Shown piece after piece: positions 1 through 12,560 of a stretch of DNA of 64,000 nt (position 1 is the stretch's first letter; every line of letters begins with the position of its first letter). Location: positions 119,884,957 through 119,948,956 of the forward strand of contig JBOZIK010000001.1 of assembly GCA_051453625.1 (NCBI GenBank), given 5' to 3'. The position numbers were made by a program, and so were the translations under genes. The stretch comes from Welwitschia mirabilis. Taxonomy: Eukaryota; Gnetophyta; Gnetopsida; Welwitschiales. A model generated the notes under the pieces. That model had not been told where the DNA came from. It searched no databases and saw only the letters and a list, made by a program, of their open reading frames with translations.

Positions 1-662
1 TCTTTTAAAGCTCCATCTTGAATGAGATTCATTTCATATTCTTTAAGAAAAATTTATGGCTCTTCTATCTTTATTGAATTGAAATCTATAGATTCTTTTA
101 TAGCTCTGGTCTTTGGCCTATAATCAAGGGTTAGTGATCTAATAACCATTTGAATTTCCTTTTCTTTTAGAAGATCTTCTCGAATGTTATGTATTACATT
201 CACAATGGTTGAAACTTTAGTAAAGTACTTGTGAACCCTTTCTTCATGATTCATCTTGAGACTCTTAAATGGATTTGTTTAAACAAGAAGCTTAGATTAT
301 TTCATAATGAACATGCATTCATATGTTCCAATTAGAATATTCCAAATTTCTTGTATTATCTTTTAACTTGCTATTCTATTAAACTCTTCTATAGATAAAG
401 CAAAGTAAAGTGCATTCTCAGCTTTGGAATCATACATGAAAGTAATATTTTCTTCATTTGTCTACTCTTTTCTTTTCTTAATTTAAGCAATGGTGTTATC
501 CATAGAATTTGTGATATTCTCCATAGGATCTAAGTATTCCTCTTCTATGCTCTACCATATCTAAAACTTAAAAGACTCTAAGTACACCTACATCCTCATC
601 TTCCAATAGGCATAGTTTATTCCATCAAAAAGCAGAGGTCTAACAGATGGTATGTCTTTCAT
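1..662 (-). pseudogene. gag: Ty1/copia gag fragment (element C0), broken
   Basis: The minus strand from the ATG at 660-662 down to the window edge reads as a copia Gag. The N-terminal capsid motif is visible as LLFDGINYAYWKMRM, followed by YLES, then an NALYFAL-type stretch and an EIW box. The later segment, in an open run at 54-254, reads MNHEERVHKYFTKVSTIVN and then IRSLTLDY, which matches the UBN2/Gag fold of plant copia elements (F/YFTR..TIVNQ, then ILRSLTPKF). Several stops interrupt the N-terminal half, so it cannot make a full Gag. In a live element Gag forms the cytoplasmic virus-like particle. A primer-binding site lies about 35 bases upstream of the ATG. The rest of this element lies left of the window. 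Confidence 0.85.
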
Positions 663-696
663 GATCACTTAAGGAAGTTACTCTTTTTTATGATTA

Positions 697-711
697 CCCA
701 CTTTGATATCA
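697..711 (-). other. Primer-binding site of copia element C0
   Basis: On the minus strand this reads TGATATCAAAGTGGG, two transitions away from the plant initiator-tRNA-Met site TGGTATCAGAGTGGG. It lies just upstream of the gag ATG, where a copia primer-binding site is expected. The 5' LTR should begin immediately beyond it, near 712. Confidence 0.75.
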
Positions 712-3700
712 CTTAAGGATTTATTTAAACTTAAAGGGAAGGAGTAAATTAATTCCACAAATAAAAATTAAAACTAATAACAAAACTATATGAAAATATG
801 CAATTAAAACATCTTATCAAATAATGTGGTTTCCTAACTTAGGTACATTTACACATAGAGGATAGCTTCTACTCAAACCTCTAGATGTTCTTGACCTATA
901 AGAAAATCACACCACCAACCTTACATCGAACGAAAGTCCCCTTGTAATGTAGCACTCTCTACCTCTCAATGAAATAGTGGTTTTCATAGGTATACCACAA
1001 ACCTTTATAACAATAAAAGTTTCCTCACAAGGTAACACTCTCTTCCTCATAAAGAAGTAATGATTTTTTGGCTCATAAATAACCTTACATTAACTAAGTT
1101 CCTAAAAGAATAATATCAAATGCACAACCCTGCAAGGATTACCTTACAAAATATTTGATATTCAATAAGTTAGACTTTGCAATAATATTTAACAATACAA
1201 TAGTCCACAATAAATAACCAAAATGCAACATAAAAATAAGCTTGAATATTTACTTTGATGAAGATTTAAGATTATTGAAGTTGTTATTTTCATCATGAGT
1301 ATGAATGAGGCACATGATAGCAAGGAAGATCTAAATCTAATAGATAAATAATGTTAGTTCCTTGCCATTGAGTCCTTTTATTTCTTCATGAGATGTTTCC
1401 TTAACTTATTCGTTTGAAGATCTACATACTTGATTAATTCAATGAAGTGCCAAAAGTTCTTCTTTATTTCATAAAATTGAGGATTTATAGAGTTAAAGAA
1501 GATCTAGTTGTACATGTAACCTTACTTCTAATTGATGTGAACTTCAATTCAAGACATCTTTTTTAAACCTGTTCACTCTATACATATTTACTTTTATAGA
1601 CATCTTAAGTCAACTTACCTCAATTTTGATGAATTTACACTGTAGTAAACTTGGACCTTTGTGATCATGAATTCATAATGTATAAGTTCATAGCTCATCT
1701 AAAATATAAAACATTAGTCAAAACCAAAATTAACTCTATTACCTATTTTATCTTAATATAGATGTCTTAAAGTATGTAAGCGTCTTTATCTATATTAGGT
1801 TTAACTCTCAGTTCAGTTGTCTTGAATATCAGAGTCATCATTTAGCCTGCCACTGATTTTCTAGTACATGTAAGACATCTTTCGTTTTTTAGATATCTTC
1901 ACTTGAGATGTCTTCAATTTTCTAAAAATCTTCAAATAATTAATTTTGTAGGTTAGCATCTAATCCTTTTTATAAGATATTATCTTTAAAGATCCATCTT
2001 GATCTAGTATCTATTAAGATCTGATGTACCTATAGTAACCTATCTACATAAAGACACAAAATGTTTGACAAGTGGAATCATCAAACCTAGATTTTCCAAT
2101 AAAAATCAAGGTAAGTTAGCATTAAGATTTGTACCATCATGTCGAATCATAAAAATAATTAATCTTATAACATATAAATTGGTTTTTTATCATAGTTATC
2201 AATGCTTCATAATCTCTTTCATGTATATTTATTAAGAAAATATCTAGTAGATGCATCAAAGGTTATTCTAGTATAAGAAGTAAATATTTAATCTGATTAC
2301 ATTTTTTAATCCCAGCTATTTAGAATTCTAAATTGAAAAAAAGTTAAACTAAGAGAGAGAAGCATTTAATTTTACAAGGTATGATGGTTATGTCAAATAG
2401 AGGCAAAATCTACTTACAAGACTAAAACAAACATCTTATAGTTGAAAACTAAGCTTCTTATAATTTTCATAAAAGAAACTCCTTAAGGAGGAGAGAATTA
2501 TTATGTCTAGCTATTAAGGCCTAAGAAAGTACATACATAAGACTCTAACAAAAATAGTAATAATCTTTATTTTAAAGATTCAATTATTTATTTTGTTAGT
2601 TATTTTATAATATTATAACTGTTAAGTATTTGGATTTTAATATTTATTTTAATGGCTAACTCTCTACTTTATTTATTAAATTACTTAAGCTGTAAGATTT
2701 TAGTTCATCTATGAAATATCTTAAGACTATTAAAAGATCATTCAAGCCTATCTTATTATTTAATAAAAAATTGAATTTTGTATAGTTATACTTGTAGAAT
2801 TATTAAATTTTCATAGCTTTACTTAGTATCCAAGTACATAGTGGGAATAAGGTAGTCAATTTAAGTCATTCTAAGAAGCAAATAGAGTCAATCTAATCAA
2901 TATCTTATTGAATTTTATTGATTCCATTTAAGTCTTTTTTACTAGCATAAATAGGATTTCTTTTACTAATGAGCTCATTGTTAGAGTCTTTGTTGACTAA
3001 TTTTTAAGTTGGAAGTTACAACCTTAAAGTGTACGTATGGTTCTATTTTCTTTCACCCTTTGTTTTAGTCCATTTTGTATTTTTATCTCTTACATGATTT
3101 TATTATATTTTGGAAGCCTTGATAGTCTATTTTATATTTTCTTATTGCTTGGTTCAAATTATATGCTTGTATGAATTAAGTTACTTGGATATGTTCTCCT
3201 TATTTTATAATTCTTTAATGTTATATTCACTATTCTTTTATATTTGTTAGAGTCTTGAGCAAAAACTTATATTGCTATAAATTAATAGCTCTTTCTATCC
3301 TTTTAAGACTTATCATGAGTTAGTCTCTTTAAATCTAGCCAAAAGAACTAGTTATGTAAAGTTAGGAGGAAAATTATATAAGCCACTTTGTTTGCACAAT
3401 AGAGTATTATCTGTGTGAGCCATAGGAGAAGACTCACTGTGATGAATTCTATAATCATAGGAGTATTTTTAAGTGATAATTTTAAAAAATATTTTCCACC
3501 CTTCTAGTCAAGGGACCTCTCGTTATGGAAAAAGAATTTCAATGGCTAATACTTTTTAGTGTAATTTCTATTATGTAGGAAGTGGACACATTCCTATGTT
3601 TTTCCTACTACTTGAGCCATACTAGAAACTATGGTAATCATATTCTCATTAGATATTATGTTTTATACAGGATCTAGAGTATATGCAAGTCCTAGTTTGG

Positions 3701-4527
3701 GTCTACAGTAGTAGTTGCAAGTGGCTATAGTTTTATTCTCACGTTATGCATCTTTTTCTTATTATATAATTTTGTAAGCTTTATGTCTCAGCCTTGTTTA
3801 AGGTTGTGTAATCCTAGCAATTAGTTTAACCTAGATATTGTAACTTATAATGGCTTTGTATTGAGAACTTGGCTATGATCATTTGATGCTATCTGGTTAT
3901 TAAATAAAATGTTCTTTTTCTTATTTTAAGTTATTGTAATTTATGTTTTTACTTGGCCCTTATTACTACTAAAACTTCCATGCATATATGTTAGAGGATT
4001 TATAGATTTTACAACTTAAAGTATACTCAAACTATTTGCAAAGTAAACAGCCTATAACTTTTAGCAAAATTATTACATAATCTTATTTGTAGTTATTTTT
4101 TTATTTGTTTTACTTTAAGGCATATATTAGTTAATTCCTTAGCATTTATTTTATCTTTCCTTTTAAAGGTAGCTATAGTTTTGCTTAGGTTTTCTTAGCC
4201 CTTTTATTCTAGTTATTTTTTAATCTATTTTATCCTTTTCTTAGAGTTCAATGAATTAGAGTTTCATTAAATTTTTATGCTTGATTCTCCTTTCTTAGTC
4301 TCTTGTTTCTTTTCAATTTGAGTTTCATTCTCTCTTGGTAAGGAATAAAGTTAAAGCTTTAAACTTAGTTGCAGTTGTGTTTTTTTATTAAGTTTTGTAA
4401 TGATCCATATTATTTTAATATACTAGCTTTCATTTATTTTTGCCATAGCTTTTAACTTGATCTTATACAACTATTATTTAAAATTATGATTTATTCTATT
4501 ACAATTAAATAAGTAATATGGCAATGT
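712..4527. other. Probable C0 5' LTR, then AT-rich sequence without a recognised gene
   Basis: Sequence from 712 should start with the 5' LTR of C0, because it abuts the primer-binding site. Its outer end cannot be placed because no second LTR is in the window. The rest is AT-rich, with stops in all frames and no protein family that I recognise. A TATA-like stretch GCATAAATAGG near 2,945-2,955 could belong to another decayed LTR, but I could not pair it with a partner. No RNA gene or array is seen. Confidence 0.4.
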
Positions 4528-5611
4528 TGTGCTACCAACTTAAGCATATTTGATAGGGTATTTTAAGAGGTTTTGAAGAATAATAGACAGGTATATGCTC
4601 AATTTCTATGATAATGGAGAGCTGGGATGAAAGAGATAAAAACATATAATCTCCATCACATTTTGTAGCATTTAGAGAAATTATTAATACTTTTCATTTC
4701 TGAGATAAACTTCTTATAAAACATTGAGGCTAATGCATTGATATTTGTAAAAGCCCACATCCCTTTCATTGTCGGATAACAGTATGGATGACAAAACAAT
4801 TGATGCCAACAAGGATGCTAACTAAATTCAATCTAATAGATGATGTAAATTTTTATGAGGTGGCATCATTTCCCATATTTTTTGAATGATCAATAGGACG
4901 ATACTATTGTAATGTCTTACTAGACATTCATCTTACTTCTGCCACTTGTCTATTTGTTTCTATTGATGCAATCATTAGTGTTTTATCCATGCCTGTCTAT
5001 CTATTTTATCATGTCTTTGTGTTAGTAAATATCAGTCCTACCCTCAACTCCTACTTATCTTCATTTGCACTAGAAATTCTTGTGACAAAAGATCAAAGGA
5101 CCGGAGATCTATCCTTGTAGTTATAGGGAGATATTTTTTCTTAGTGTTGGGTGGAGATTTCTCCATTGATGTACAGCTACTTTGTAACATAGATGTTGTT
5201 TGAGACTTAATACCAAATACTTCTTTTTCTATTCTTATGCATATTATTCCTAACCCTTATATCTTGTGTTGCTTCTAATCTAGTAATAGTTTCTTTAGTG
5301 ATATAGGTTATGAGGGTAACCTTTGTTAAGGTTATATATTATTATTTTACTTGCATTATTATTTTTAATTCCTAGATTAGCTTTGAACAAATGTATTGCA
5401 TTGTTCTTTTCATGCATTATAATTTATTTCTATAGTTAAAATACAAAGTGTTTTCTTATGAAAATCAACTCTCTTCCTCTAGCCTGGGCTTTTGACAAAT
5501 TATGACATTGGGTCAACTCTCGTCTATATTAGTGTGTTGTATTTATGCATATATTTTTAATTGACAAGATTCTACTAAGGACATAATGTTGCATAAATAT
5601 GCACCATAACA
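4528..5611 (+). repeat. G1 5' LTR
   Basis: This 1,084-bp repeat starts TGTGCTACCAAC and ends ACCATAACA, followed after three bases by a primer-binding site. It aligns along its full length with 16,725-18,263. Shared blocks include GATGAAAGAGATAAAAA, the TAGTAATA-type block near 5,280, and the last ATAATGTTGCATAA stretch. Terminal TG and CA dinucleotides are kept. Confidence 0.9.
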
Positions 5612-5614
5612 TCT

Positions 5615-5632
5615 TGATGCCATTACCAAGAA
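5615..5632 (+). other. G1 primer-binding site, decayed Athila/Tat type
   Basis: The site reads TGATGCCATTACCAAGAA. Against the Athila-type site TGGCGCCGTTGCCGGGGA (reported as matching tRNA-Asp) it has seven differences, all transitions, and all three CpG dinucleotides are lost. It starts four bases after the LTR end, as expected. Confidence 0.82.
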
Positions 5633-6277
5633 AGGTTTCTTGGAGTTCAAAAGTTATCGTTACTCTAGTGAGTACTTGGATTTTGGTTTGGGTGCTTACT
5701 TGTAGCAGCATTGTACTTTTTGGTTTCAAAATAAAAGTATTTTCTCTTCTGTAATAAAACATTTATCATCTGCTTTATCATCCAGATGATGTGTGATAAT
5801 GATAGCCTCTATTTCATGAGTTTGTAGATTTCTCTTTTTATCAAAATTTTTTAGGATTTTTTCTATCATCTCCTCTATCGTCTAGATGATTAAGGTAGAT
5901 AACAATATATTATAAAAGTTTTTTGTATCTATCAGTCTTTTATTTTTGTTTTTTGCTTTTTTTGTTTTTTGTATTTTCTATGTTTCTATCATCCAGATAT
6001 CATCTATGCAACTGCAGGGACGATACTCTATGCATCTAAAACTAAGCATGTATGATAAAATTTAGTAAGAAAGAAAAATTCTAGAGAGAGTAGCTATTTA
6101 TTAAGGAAAATATCAAAGAATGTTAAATTAATCTTGAAGCTAACTCAGGTAAGCACAGCAAATCTATGAAAAATTTAGAAATTCTAGTAACATCTACTTT
6201 TATTTCTTTAGAGTTTAATTTTGTAAATGAAAGTTTTTTTAGAAGATTTTATCGATGATATTTTTTCATTTCCAATC
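5633..6277 (+). other. G1 untranslated leader
   Basis: Between the primer-binding site and the first gag ATG lies about 640 bases of AT-rich sequence without a recognisable domain. An open run on the minus strand across the LTR end (5,529-5,762) is incidental. Confidence 0.6.
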
Positions 6278-7930
6278 ATGTCTACCTCATCACAAAAACA
6301 AAAGTAACATGTCTCTCCAAATCCAACCCTTGTAATTGGAATCCCTACAACCACACCTATTCAAACTAATACTAATGCCACCCTTATAGATCTAATAGCT
6401 AATAATAAATTTAAAATTCAAATTACGTTTTGGTGATGATGTTGAACTAATAAGCTTAAATGATTATCCTATTTTTAGTTGATAACTATAGGAACACCCT
6501 TTACAACACATTATTGACATAAAGCAATTAGTTCTCACTTCTAGAAATAGGAAAAAATGAATAAGTGATAGAACCTATATGATCATCTTTCTTATTACTT
6601 TAAAAGATAAGGCTAAACCATGGTTAAGAATAATTCCTCAAAAAACCTTAAATCATGAAGTTAAGTTTAAGAAGCCTTCATAAAAATATTTATAAGTGAA
6701 ACCACCATTCAAAAATATAAGAAAGAAGTAACCAACTTCCAAAAAATGCCTAATGAAGATTATGCCTCTACCTGTGAGATATTTCTTGTTGCTTTAAATT
6801 TGAATCCTGTAGATGTTTTTTCATAGGAAGAACTAATAGATTACTTTTATAGTGGATTAAACAATTAAAGCAAGAAACTAGTTGATTTTTTATGTAAAGG
6901 TAATTTGTTAAACTTAACTTTATAAAATGCTTAAAAAGTATTGGAAGAATTGGTAGAAGTGAGTCAAACTTGGCCTAGACCCTTATCTAGAGAAAACTGA
7001 ACTGTAGGCTAAATCATTAAGGGTCTTAAAGAGGTTAAATATGAAAAGAAGAAATGAAAATCAAAAATAAACTAATAAATGTCATAAAGTATTTCACCTC
7101 AACTTTTAAAAAGTACACTCAGATGATTTTAGATGCAAAGGTGGAAATCGAGAAGAGTGTAGTTGTAGCTCCTACTTGTGAATTGTGTGATGATAGTTAT
7201 CATGTTACAAAATAATGTCCTTTACTTCCAACTTATAAAGAAATAATTTATAATTAAGTATGTTCTTTTAACTAGAGGTCCTCAAAATAGTAGCAAAACC
7301 AAAACTAAGATAAGTCCAAAATCACAACAATTTTTAACCTAAGATGAGTGAATAACTAAACTTAAAAATTTTCAAATAAACCATTATAACTTCCAACCAT
7401 TTAAGAAGAGGTTTGAGAACTTAAAGTTCTAATCTAACAACTCAAACAACTAAGCAAGCTCATCCAACCTCCAAAACCAAAGTGATCCTATTAGAAATTC
7501 CATTGAAGAGTTAAAAAAAAACACAAGAAAGAAAAAACTCAAACATTAAAAATCTTGTGAGTATTTTACAATAAACTATGCTTTCTAACCAAAGATAATA
7601 AGGGTCTCTTATTACTTAGCCATTATCAAACTCAAATGAAGTAAAAAAAGATTGTAAGAGGGTGATAAGAAGTGGAAATGATAGAACTCATCCCACCCAT
7701 AAAACTTCCACATCACAAATTAACAAAAATGATAAAGAAGAGGACATAAAAATCTTAGAAAATTATTTTTTTCCTTCTCCATTAAGTAATAAAAAGAAAA
7801 ATTATTCACATAAAAAACCTGCTACCCCTTCATTAAACAGATTAAGTACAAATCCTATTTTTAATGATCATCTAAAGCCCTTAATGAAAAATATGAGGAT
7901 TAACTTATCATTTTGGAAACTTTTATAAGA
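6278..7930 (+). pseudogene. gag: G1 gag, broken
   Basis: The ATG at 6,278 opens a Ser/Thr/Gln-rich N-terminus. Around 6,595-6,700 the frame reads LKDKAKPWLRIIP, the core of the Retrotrans_gag domain. Around 6,720-6,900 a second frame reads EVTNFQKMPNEDY, then EELIDYFYSGLN, the usual downstream motif. A CCHC zinc knuckle lies at 7,177-7,218 with spacing Cx2Cx4Hx4C (CELC..SYH), and a stop falls just before its last Cys. The tail at 7,662-7,928 is an open 88-codon basic segment. At least two frameshifts and many stops are present. In an active element this would build the particle and bind RNA. Confidence 0.85.
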
Positions 7931-8039
7931 TAACCAAAAGTATTCTAAGTTGTGTAAAGACCTAATTAGGAGGAAGTAAAAATAAACCATTCCTAGTAAA
8001 GTCTTTCTAGATCAATCTATTAATAACTTAGTTTACCAA

Positions 8040-8520
8040 AAATGTTCAAAGTTTAAGGATCCATGGGCAACAACTATGTGTATCACTTTAGAAGGAAACT
8101 GAAGGATTAAAAAATCCTTGATTGATATTGGAGCTAGTGTCAACATTATGCCCTTATACATTTGTCAGAGACTTAGACTAAAAGATGAAGTAGAGCCTAT
8201 ATAGATTGTTTTAGAATAGGCTAATACTTCTGTGAAGAAACCATTTGGTGTGATTAAGGATTTGATCATTCAGATAAAAGAATTTTGCTACTCATTGATG
8301 TTGTTGTTATAAAAGTTGAGCATAATAGTGGTTACCCTTTACTTCTAGGTAGAGCTTCTTGTGCAATAGTACACTATATTATAGATACAAGGACTAATTT
8401 GATGGAGTGTCATTTTCAAAATAAAAAGTTTTTAATAAGAGTTTTTAATGTGGCTGAAAAATATTTAGAAAATAATTTGAGTGTGGAGGAAGAAATAAAG
8501 TCAATCCTATTTTTATAATA
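8040..8520 (+). pseudogene. pro: G1 retropepsin-type aspartic protease, broken
   Basis: The frame from 8,040 reads a C.I.LEGN strand, then SLIDIGASVNIMPL, with the catalytic D-I-G-A-S at 8,124-8,138. A C-terminal part in a shifted frame (8,285-8,518) reads GYPLLLGRASC, the second hairpin-plus-helix motif of retropepsins, followed by NLMECHFQNKKFLIRVFNV. The segment has several stops, including one inside the first strand. The enzyme normally cleaves the Gag-Pol polyprotein. The alternative of a cellular pepsin-like protease is excluded by the neighbouring gag and reverse transcriptase. Confidence 0.87.
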
Positions 8521-10060
8521 CTATCCACTTGAGGAGAAATGGTTCATGCTTCACAAACCAATTTTGTTTGATCATTAAAAGAAACTAGACAACTTGTATA
8601 TTTTTGAAGATAAACTTGATTTTGACGATCTAGAAACTGATTTTTTGGATCTAGAGATTAGATAGTCTAAGTCTGTCAACTATGCAGAAGTCCGAGATTT
8701 TAGTAGAACTAATATTTCTTATTTTGAGGATGGTCATCCACTACTAACATCTAGATGATAGTCTGAGATGATAGTTAGTTTTCTTAATAAGTTTATAGAA
8801 AATAAAAATCTAAACTTAAATATAAATTTAAAACCTTTAAACAGTGGACTAAAATACATTTTTTTAAATAGTAATCTGAACAAACCTTTAATCATCAACA
8901 AAAACCTTACTTCTCAATAAGAATCGGGTGTATTCTCTCTTCTATAATCTAAGGTAAATGTGTTTACTTGGCTCNNNNNNNNNNNNNNNNNNNNNNNNNN
9001 NNNNNNNNNNNNNNNNNNNNNNNNNNNNNNNNNNNNNNNNNNNNNNNNNNNNNNNNNNNNNNNNNNNNNNNNNNTTCTATAATCTAATGTAAATGTGTTT
9101 ACTTGGCTCCATAATTATTTGATAACCATTCATACCTTGATTGTCTAACATAAAATATACCTTGAATATAATGCACAACTTATTAGGAAATCCTAATGTC
9201 AACTTAATCTAGCCCTTAAGTAAGTTGTTAAAGATTAAATCATAAAATTAATAGATGCTAAAATCATTTATGTGATAGTTGACAGTGAGTGAATTAGCCC
9301 ATTAATGATAGTTCCCAAGAAAAATGGGAAATGAAGGATGTGCATAGACTTTACAAAACTAAACGAAGTAACAAAAAAAGACCACTATTCTTTGCCTTTT
9401 CTTGATTAGATACTTCATAGGATTTAGGGTTATGTTTTTTATTGTTTTCTTGATGGTTATAGTAATTACAACTAGGTTTGCATTACTAGTGAAGACCAAG
9501 TCAAAACCACTTTTACTTCTTCTTTTAGTACTTTTACTTTCTGACACATGCCTTTTGGATTTTGTAATTCTCTCAATACTTTTCAGTATGCTATGATGGG
9601 AATTTTTTATAATATGCTTAAGGATTCTACTGAGATTTATATGGATGAATTCTCTATTTATGTTGAAACTTTTAAATAAATTTTAGAATAATTAGAGAAA
9701 GTTCTTAGCCATTGCATTTCTAGTGGCCTACATTTTAGTTGGGAAAAGAGTTTATTTCATGTTGAAAGTGGAATTTTTTTAGGTCATCATATCTCGAAAG
9801 ATGGGATTAGGATAGATTCTTTCAAAGTTGATATTATTTAAAACCTAAATATTCCTACAAATGTTAAATAGGTTAGATCCTTTCTTCCCCATTGGGATTT
9901 TTACTATTAGTCTATTCATGATTATGCAAATATTTGTAAACCCCTTTACTTGTTAGTAAAGAAAGAAGCCAAATTTGAATAGAATAAATCTTGTCAACTT
10001 TCTTTTTATAGGCTTAAATGTAAACTTTCTTATGCTCCTATAATAATGGAACTCGATTAG
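8521..10060 (+). pseudogene. pol: G1 reverse transcriptase, broken
   Basis: The leader part (8,820-8,974) reads LKPLNSGLKYIFL, typical of this gypsy clade. After a 100-N gap (8,975-9,074) the fingers and palm follow: VPKKNGKWRMCIDF (about 9,310-9,355), SLPFLD, then CFLDGYSNYN near 9,440-9,475, MPFGFCNSLNTFQ, and the active site YMDE at about 9,640-9,651 where family members have [FY]MDD. The connection region reads GIFLGHHISKDGIRID near 9,770-9,820 and VRSFLPHWDFY near 9,870. There are frequent stops, and the second catalytic Asp is replaced by Glu. The 35 bases before the gap recur after it with one mismatch. Confidence 0.9.
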
Positions 10061-10490
10061 AAAAAATACTTTAGATTAATGTATGATGTAAGTAATTTTA
10101 CCATGAATGGCATACTTTGTTAGAAATATGATAATGATTTTAAAGTTATATCTTACCATAGCAAATATTTTTTTAGAGCTCAAATGAATTATACAATTAC
10201 AGAGAAAGAAATGTTATTTTTTTTCGTTGATTCTCTTAGACATTATTGTTTAGGCTTTCATACAAATGTATATACTAAACATGCTACTATTTATTACCTC
10301 ATGACTAAGAAAGACTCTAGTGCTTATTTGATTAGTTAGATCCTTCTTATGCAAGAGTTTAGTTTGACCATCATAAATAAAGTAGTGAAGCATAATTATA
10401 TTGTTAATCATTTATCATATCTTTCTTCTCCTCCTAATGAGTTTATTATTGATGATGCGTTTTCTAATGAGTAACTTTTTTCCTATATCT
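10061..10490 (+). pseudogene. pol: G1 RNase H, broken
   Basis: The frame reads YDVSNFTMNGILC, then VISYHSKYF, NYTITEKEMLFF, then a YTKHATIYYLMTKKD segment, and MQEFSLTI near 10,350. This matches the RNase H of plant gypsy elements (CDASD..VGAVL; NYTTTEKELLAVV; TDHAALKYL). The Asp of the first strand is kept in YDVS, and the Glu is kept in TEKE. The third acidic position, TDH, reads TKH. Three stops break the domain. It normally degrades the RNA strand of the cDNA hybrid. Confidence 0.85.
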
Positions 10491-10639
10491 TCTTTTCATC
10501 CTCCTCTTTGGTTTGCGGATAGTGTTAATTACCTTGTGACCCTGAAAACACCTTAACATTGGACCTATAATCAATGCAAATATTTTCTTCATAGAATAGG
10601 TAACTAATAAGTGGATAGAGCCACATTTGTACTGTAGGT

Positions 10640-11684
10640 ATAAAGATTAAATTATGAGAAAATATGTGCCTAATTGGAAAATACCTAAAATCCTTCATCT
10701 TTGTCATGGTGGCATTTGTAGAGAACACTTAAGTGAACATAAAACAGCTATGAAATCCTCCATTCTGGTTTTTATTGATCTACGCTTTTTCGAGATTCCT
10801 TTGATTTTACTAGAAGGTGTGATTCTTGTCAGTGTTATGGTAGGTTTATTCATTCACAGAAAATTCCCCTTAGACCCATTCTTAAGTATGAGCCTTTTGA
10901 TTATTGGAGTATTGATTTCATAAGCCCAATTCATCCACCTTCTTCTGATAAGCATTACATTTTAGTAGTTGTGGATTACATGACTAAATGAGTTAAAGTC
11001 ATACCTACTTCTTTAAATGATGTTCAAACTATTTGCTATTTTCTTAGAACTCATATTTTCTAAATATTTGGTTTTCCTAGAGTTATCATTAGTGATCAGG
11101 GTACTCATTTTATTAATCATCTTTCTAGAAAACTTCTTTTGTCCATTGGTATAGAATATAGAGTAGCTTGTGCTTATCATCTTCAAACTAATGGACCAGT
11201 TGAAAATGCCAAAAAAGAAATAAAGAAAATATTATAAAAAATTATTTTTATTAATAAAAAGTCTTGGGATTCTAAACTTAATGATATACTTTGGTCTTAC
11301 TGTACTACTTAATGTACTTCTCTTGGTTTTTCACCTTACGAACTTGTGTACAATAAAGTTTTTGTATTACTATTAATGTGTGTTATAATTCTTATCATGA
11401 ATCTTACTAACTTAATCAAACCTTAAATATAAATTAGCCTAATTAGACCATCTTAATAAAAAACGAACTCGTGCCATACATCATCAATTAATCCATAAAG
11501 CCTAAGTAAAGTTCACACATGATAAAAAAATATTTCATAATAAGTTTGAACCTAATAAACTTATTTTGTTATACATAACTAGACTTTATCTTTTGAATAA
11601 CAATTGACCTCTAAATGATTAGATCCTTACCTTGTAGAAAAAGTGCATCCTAATGGCTCAGTTGAGATTTTAAACTTAGAGACT
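10640..11684 (+). pseudogene. pol: G1 integrase, first copy
   Basis: The zinc-binding HHCC region reads HLCHGGICREHLSEHKT, then after a frameshift a GFY-type aromatic stretch and CDSCQ (about 10,695-10,845). The catalytic core has all three acidic residues: DYWSIDFISP (about 10,897), ISDQGTHF (about 11,088) and GPVENAKKE (about 11,194-11,220). SPYELVYNK follows, then the C-terminal GKL-like region, ending in DPYLVEKVHPNGSVEILNL at 11,618-11,680. Stops are present, for instance before the Trp of KWVEA. A 100-N gap follows at once, after which a second, different integrase copy begins. Integrase inserts the cDNA into nuclear DNA. Confidence 0.88.
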
Positions 11685-11784
11685 NNNNNNNNNNNNNNNN
11701 NNNNNNNNNNNNNNNNNNNNNNNNNNNNNNNNNNNNNNNNNNNNNNNNNNNNNNNNNNNNNNNNNNNNNNNNNNNNNNNNNNNN

Positions 11785-12560
11785 AATTCTTCATTCTAGT
11801 TTTTATTATCCTACTCTTTTTTGGGATTCCTCTGATTTTATTAGAAAGTGTGATCCTTATCAGCATTATGATAGTCTTATTCAGTTACAAGAAATACCCC
11901 TTAGACCTATTCTTGAGTGTAAGCCTTTTAATTATTGGGGTATTACTTTCATAGGCCCTATTCATCTACCTTATTCTGATAAACATTACATGTTAGTGGT
12001 TTTAGATTATGTGACTAAATAGGTTGAAGCCATACCTACTTTTTTGAATGATATCCAAACTATTTGTTATTTTCTTAGAACTCATATTTTTTAAAGATTT
12101 GATTTTTCTAAAGTTATTATTAGTGATCAGGGTACTCATTTTATTAATTAGATCTTTAAGAAACTTATTTTATCTATTGGTATAGAATATAGAGTAGCTT
12201 ATGCTTATAATCCTTAAACATAGGTTAGCCCAATTAGACCACCTTGATGAAAACCGAACTCATACAATACATTGTTAATTAATCCATAAAGACTAAGCTA
12301 AGTTCAAACATAATAAAAACATATTTTATAAAAAGTTTAAACTAGGAAATTTATTTTTTTTGTAATACTCAAGTACATATTTTGAATAAAAAATCAACCT
12401 CTAAATGGTTAGGTTATTATTTGATAGAGAGAGTGCTTTCTAATGGCTCTATTAAAATTTTAGATTTAGAGACCAAAGAGATTTAGAAGGCTAATGAACA
12501 ATGGTTTAAACTATTTAAAGGATCTTTCAATGCAATTATGAACATGGTAAAAACACTTAT
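11785..12560 (+). pseudogene. pol: G1 integrase, second and deleted copy
   Basis: Right after the gap, integrase restarts at the HHCC region (LHSSFYYPTLF, CDPYQHY). It continues through NYWGITFIGPIH, VVLDYVTK, ISDQGTHF and GIEYRVAYAY. It then jumps to the C-terminal region (QLDHLDENRTH). The stretch that carries the catalytic Glu in copy one (QTNGPVENAKKE to SPYELV) is missing, a loss of about 190 bases. The C-terminal LIERVLSNGSIKILDLETK motif is kept and extends past the point where copy one is cut off by the gap. Nucleotide identity to copy one is about 85% by eye, so this is not an allelic overlap. It may be an old internal duplication or a second element recombined into G1. Confidence 0.8.

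Noticed and set aside
4523-4527. Target-site duplication for G1
   Set aside because: AATGT before the 5' LTR does not match AGTAC after the 3' LTR; either it decayed or the element recombined.
10654-11954. Two plus-strand open runs with a shared hydrophobic C-terminus
   Set aside because: They are frame-shifted readings of the two integrase copies; the integrase motifs lie in another frame.
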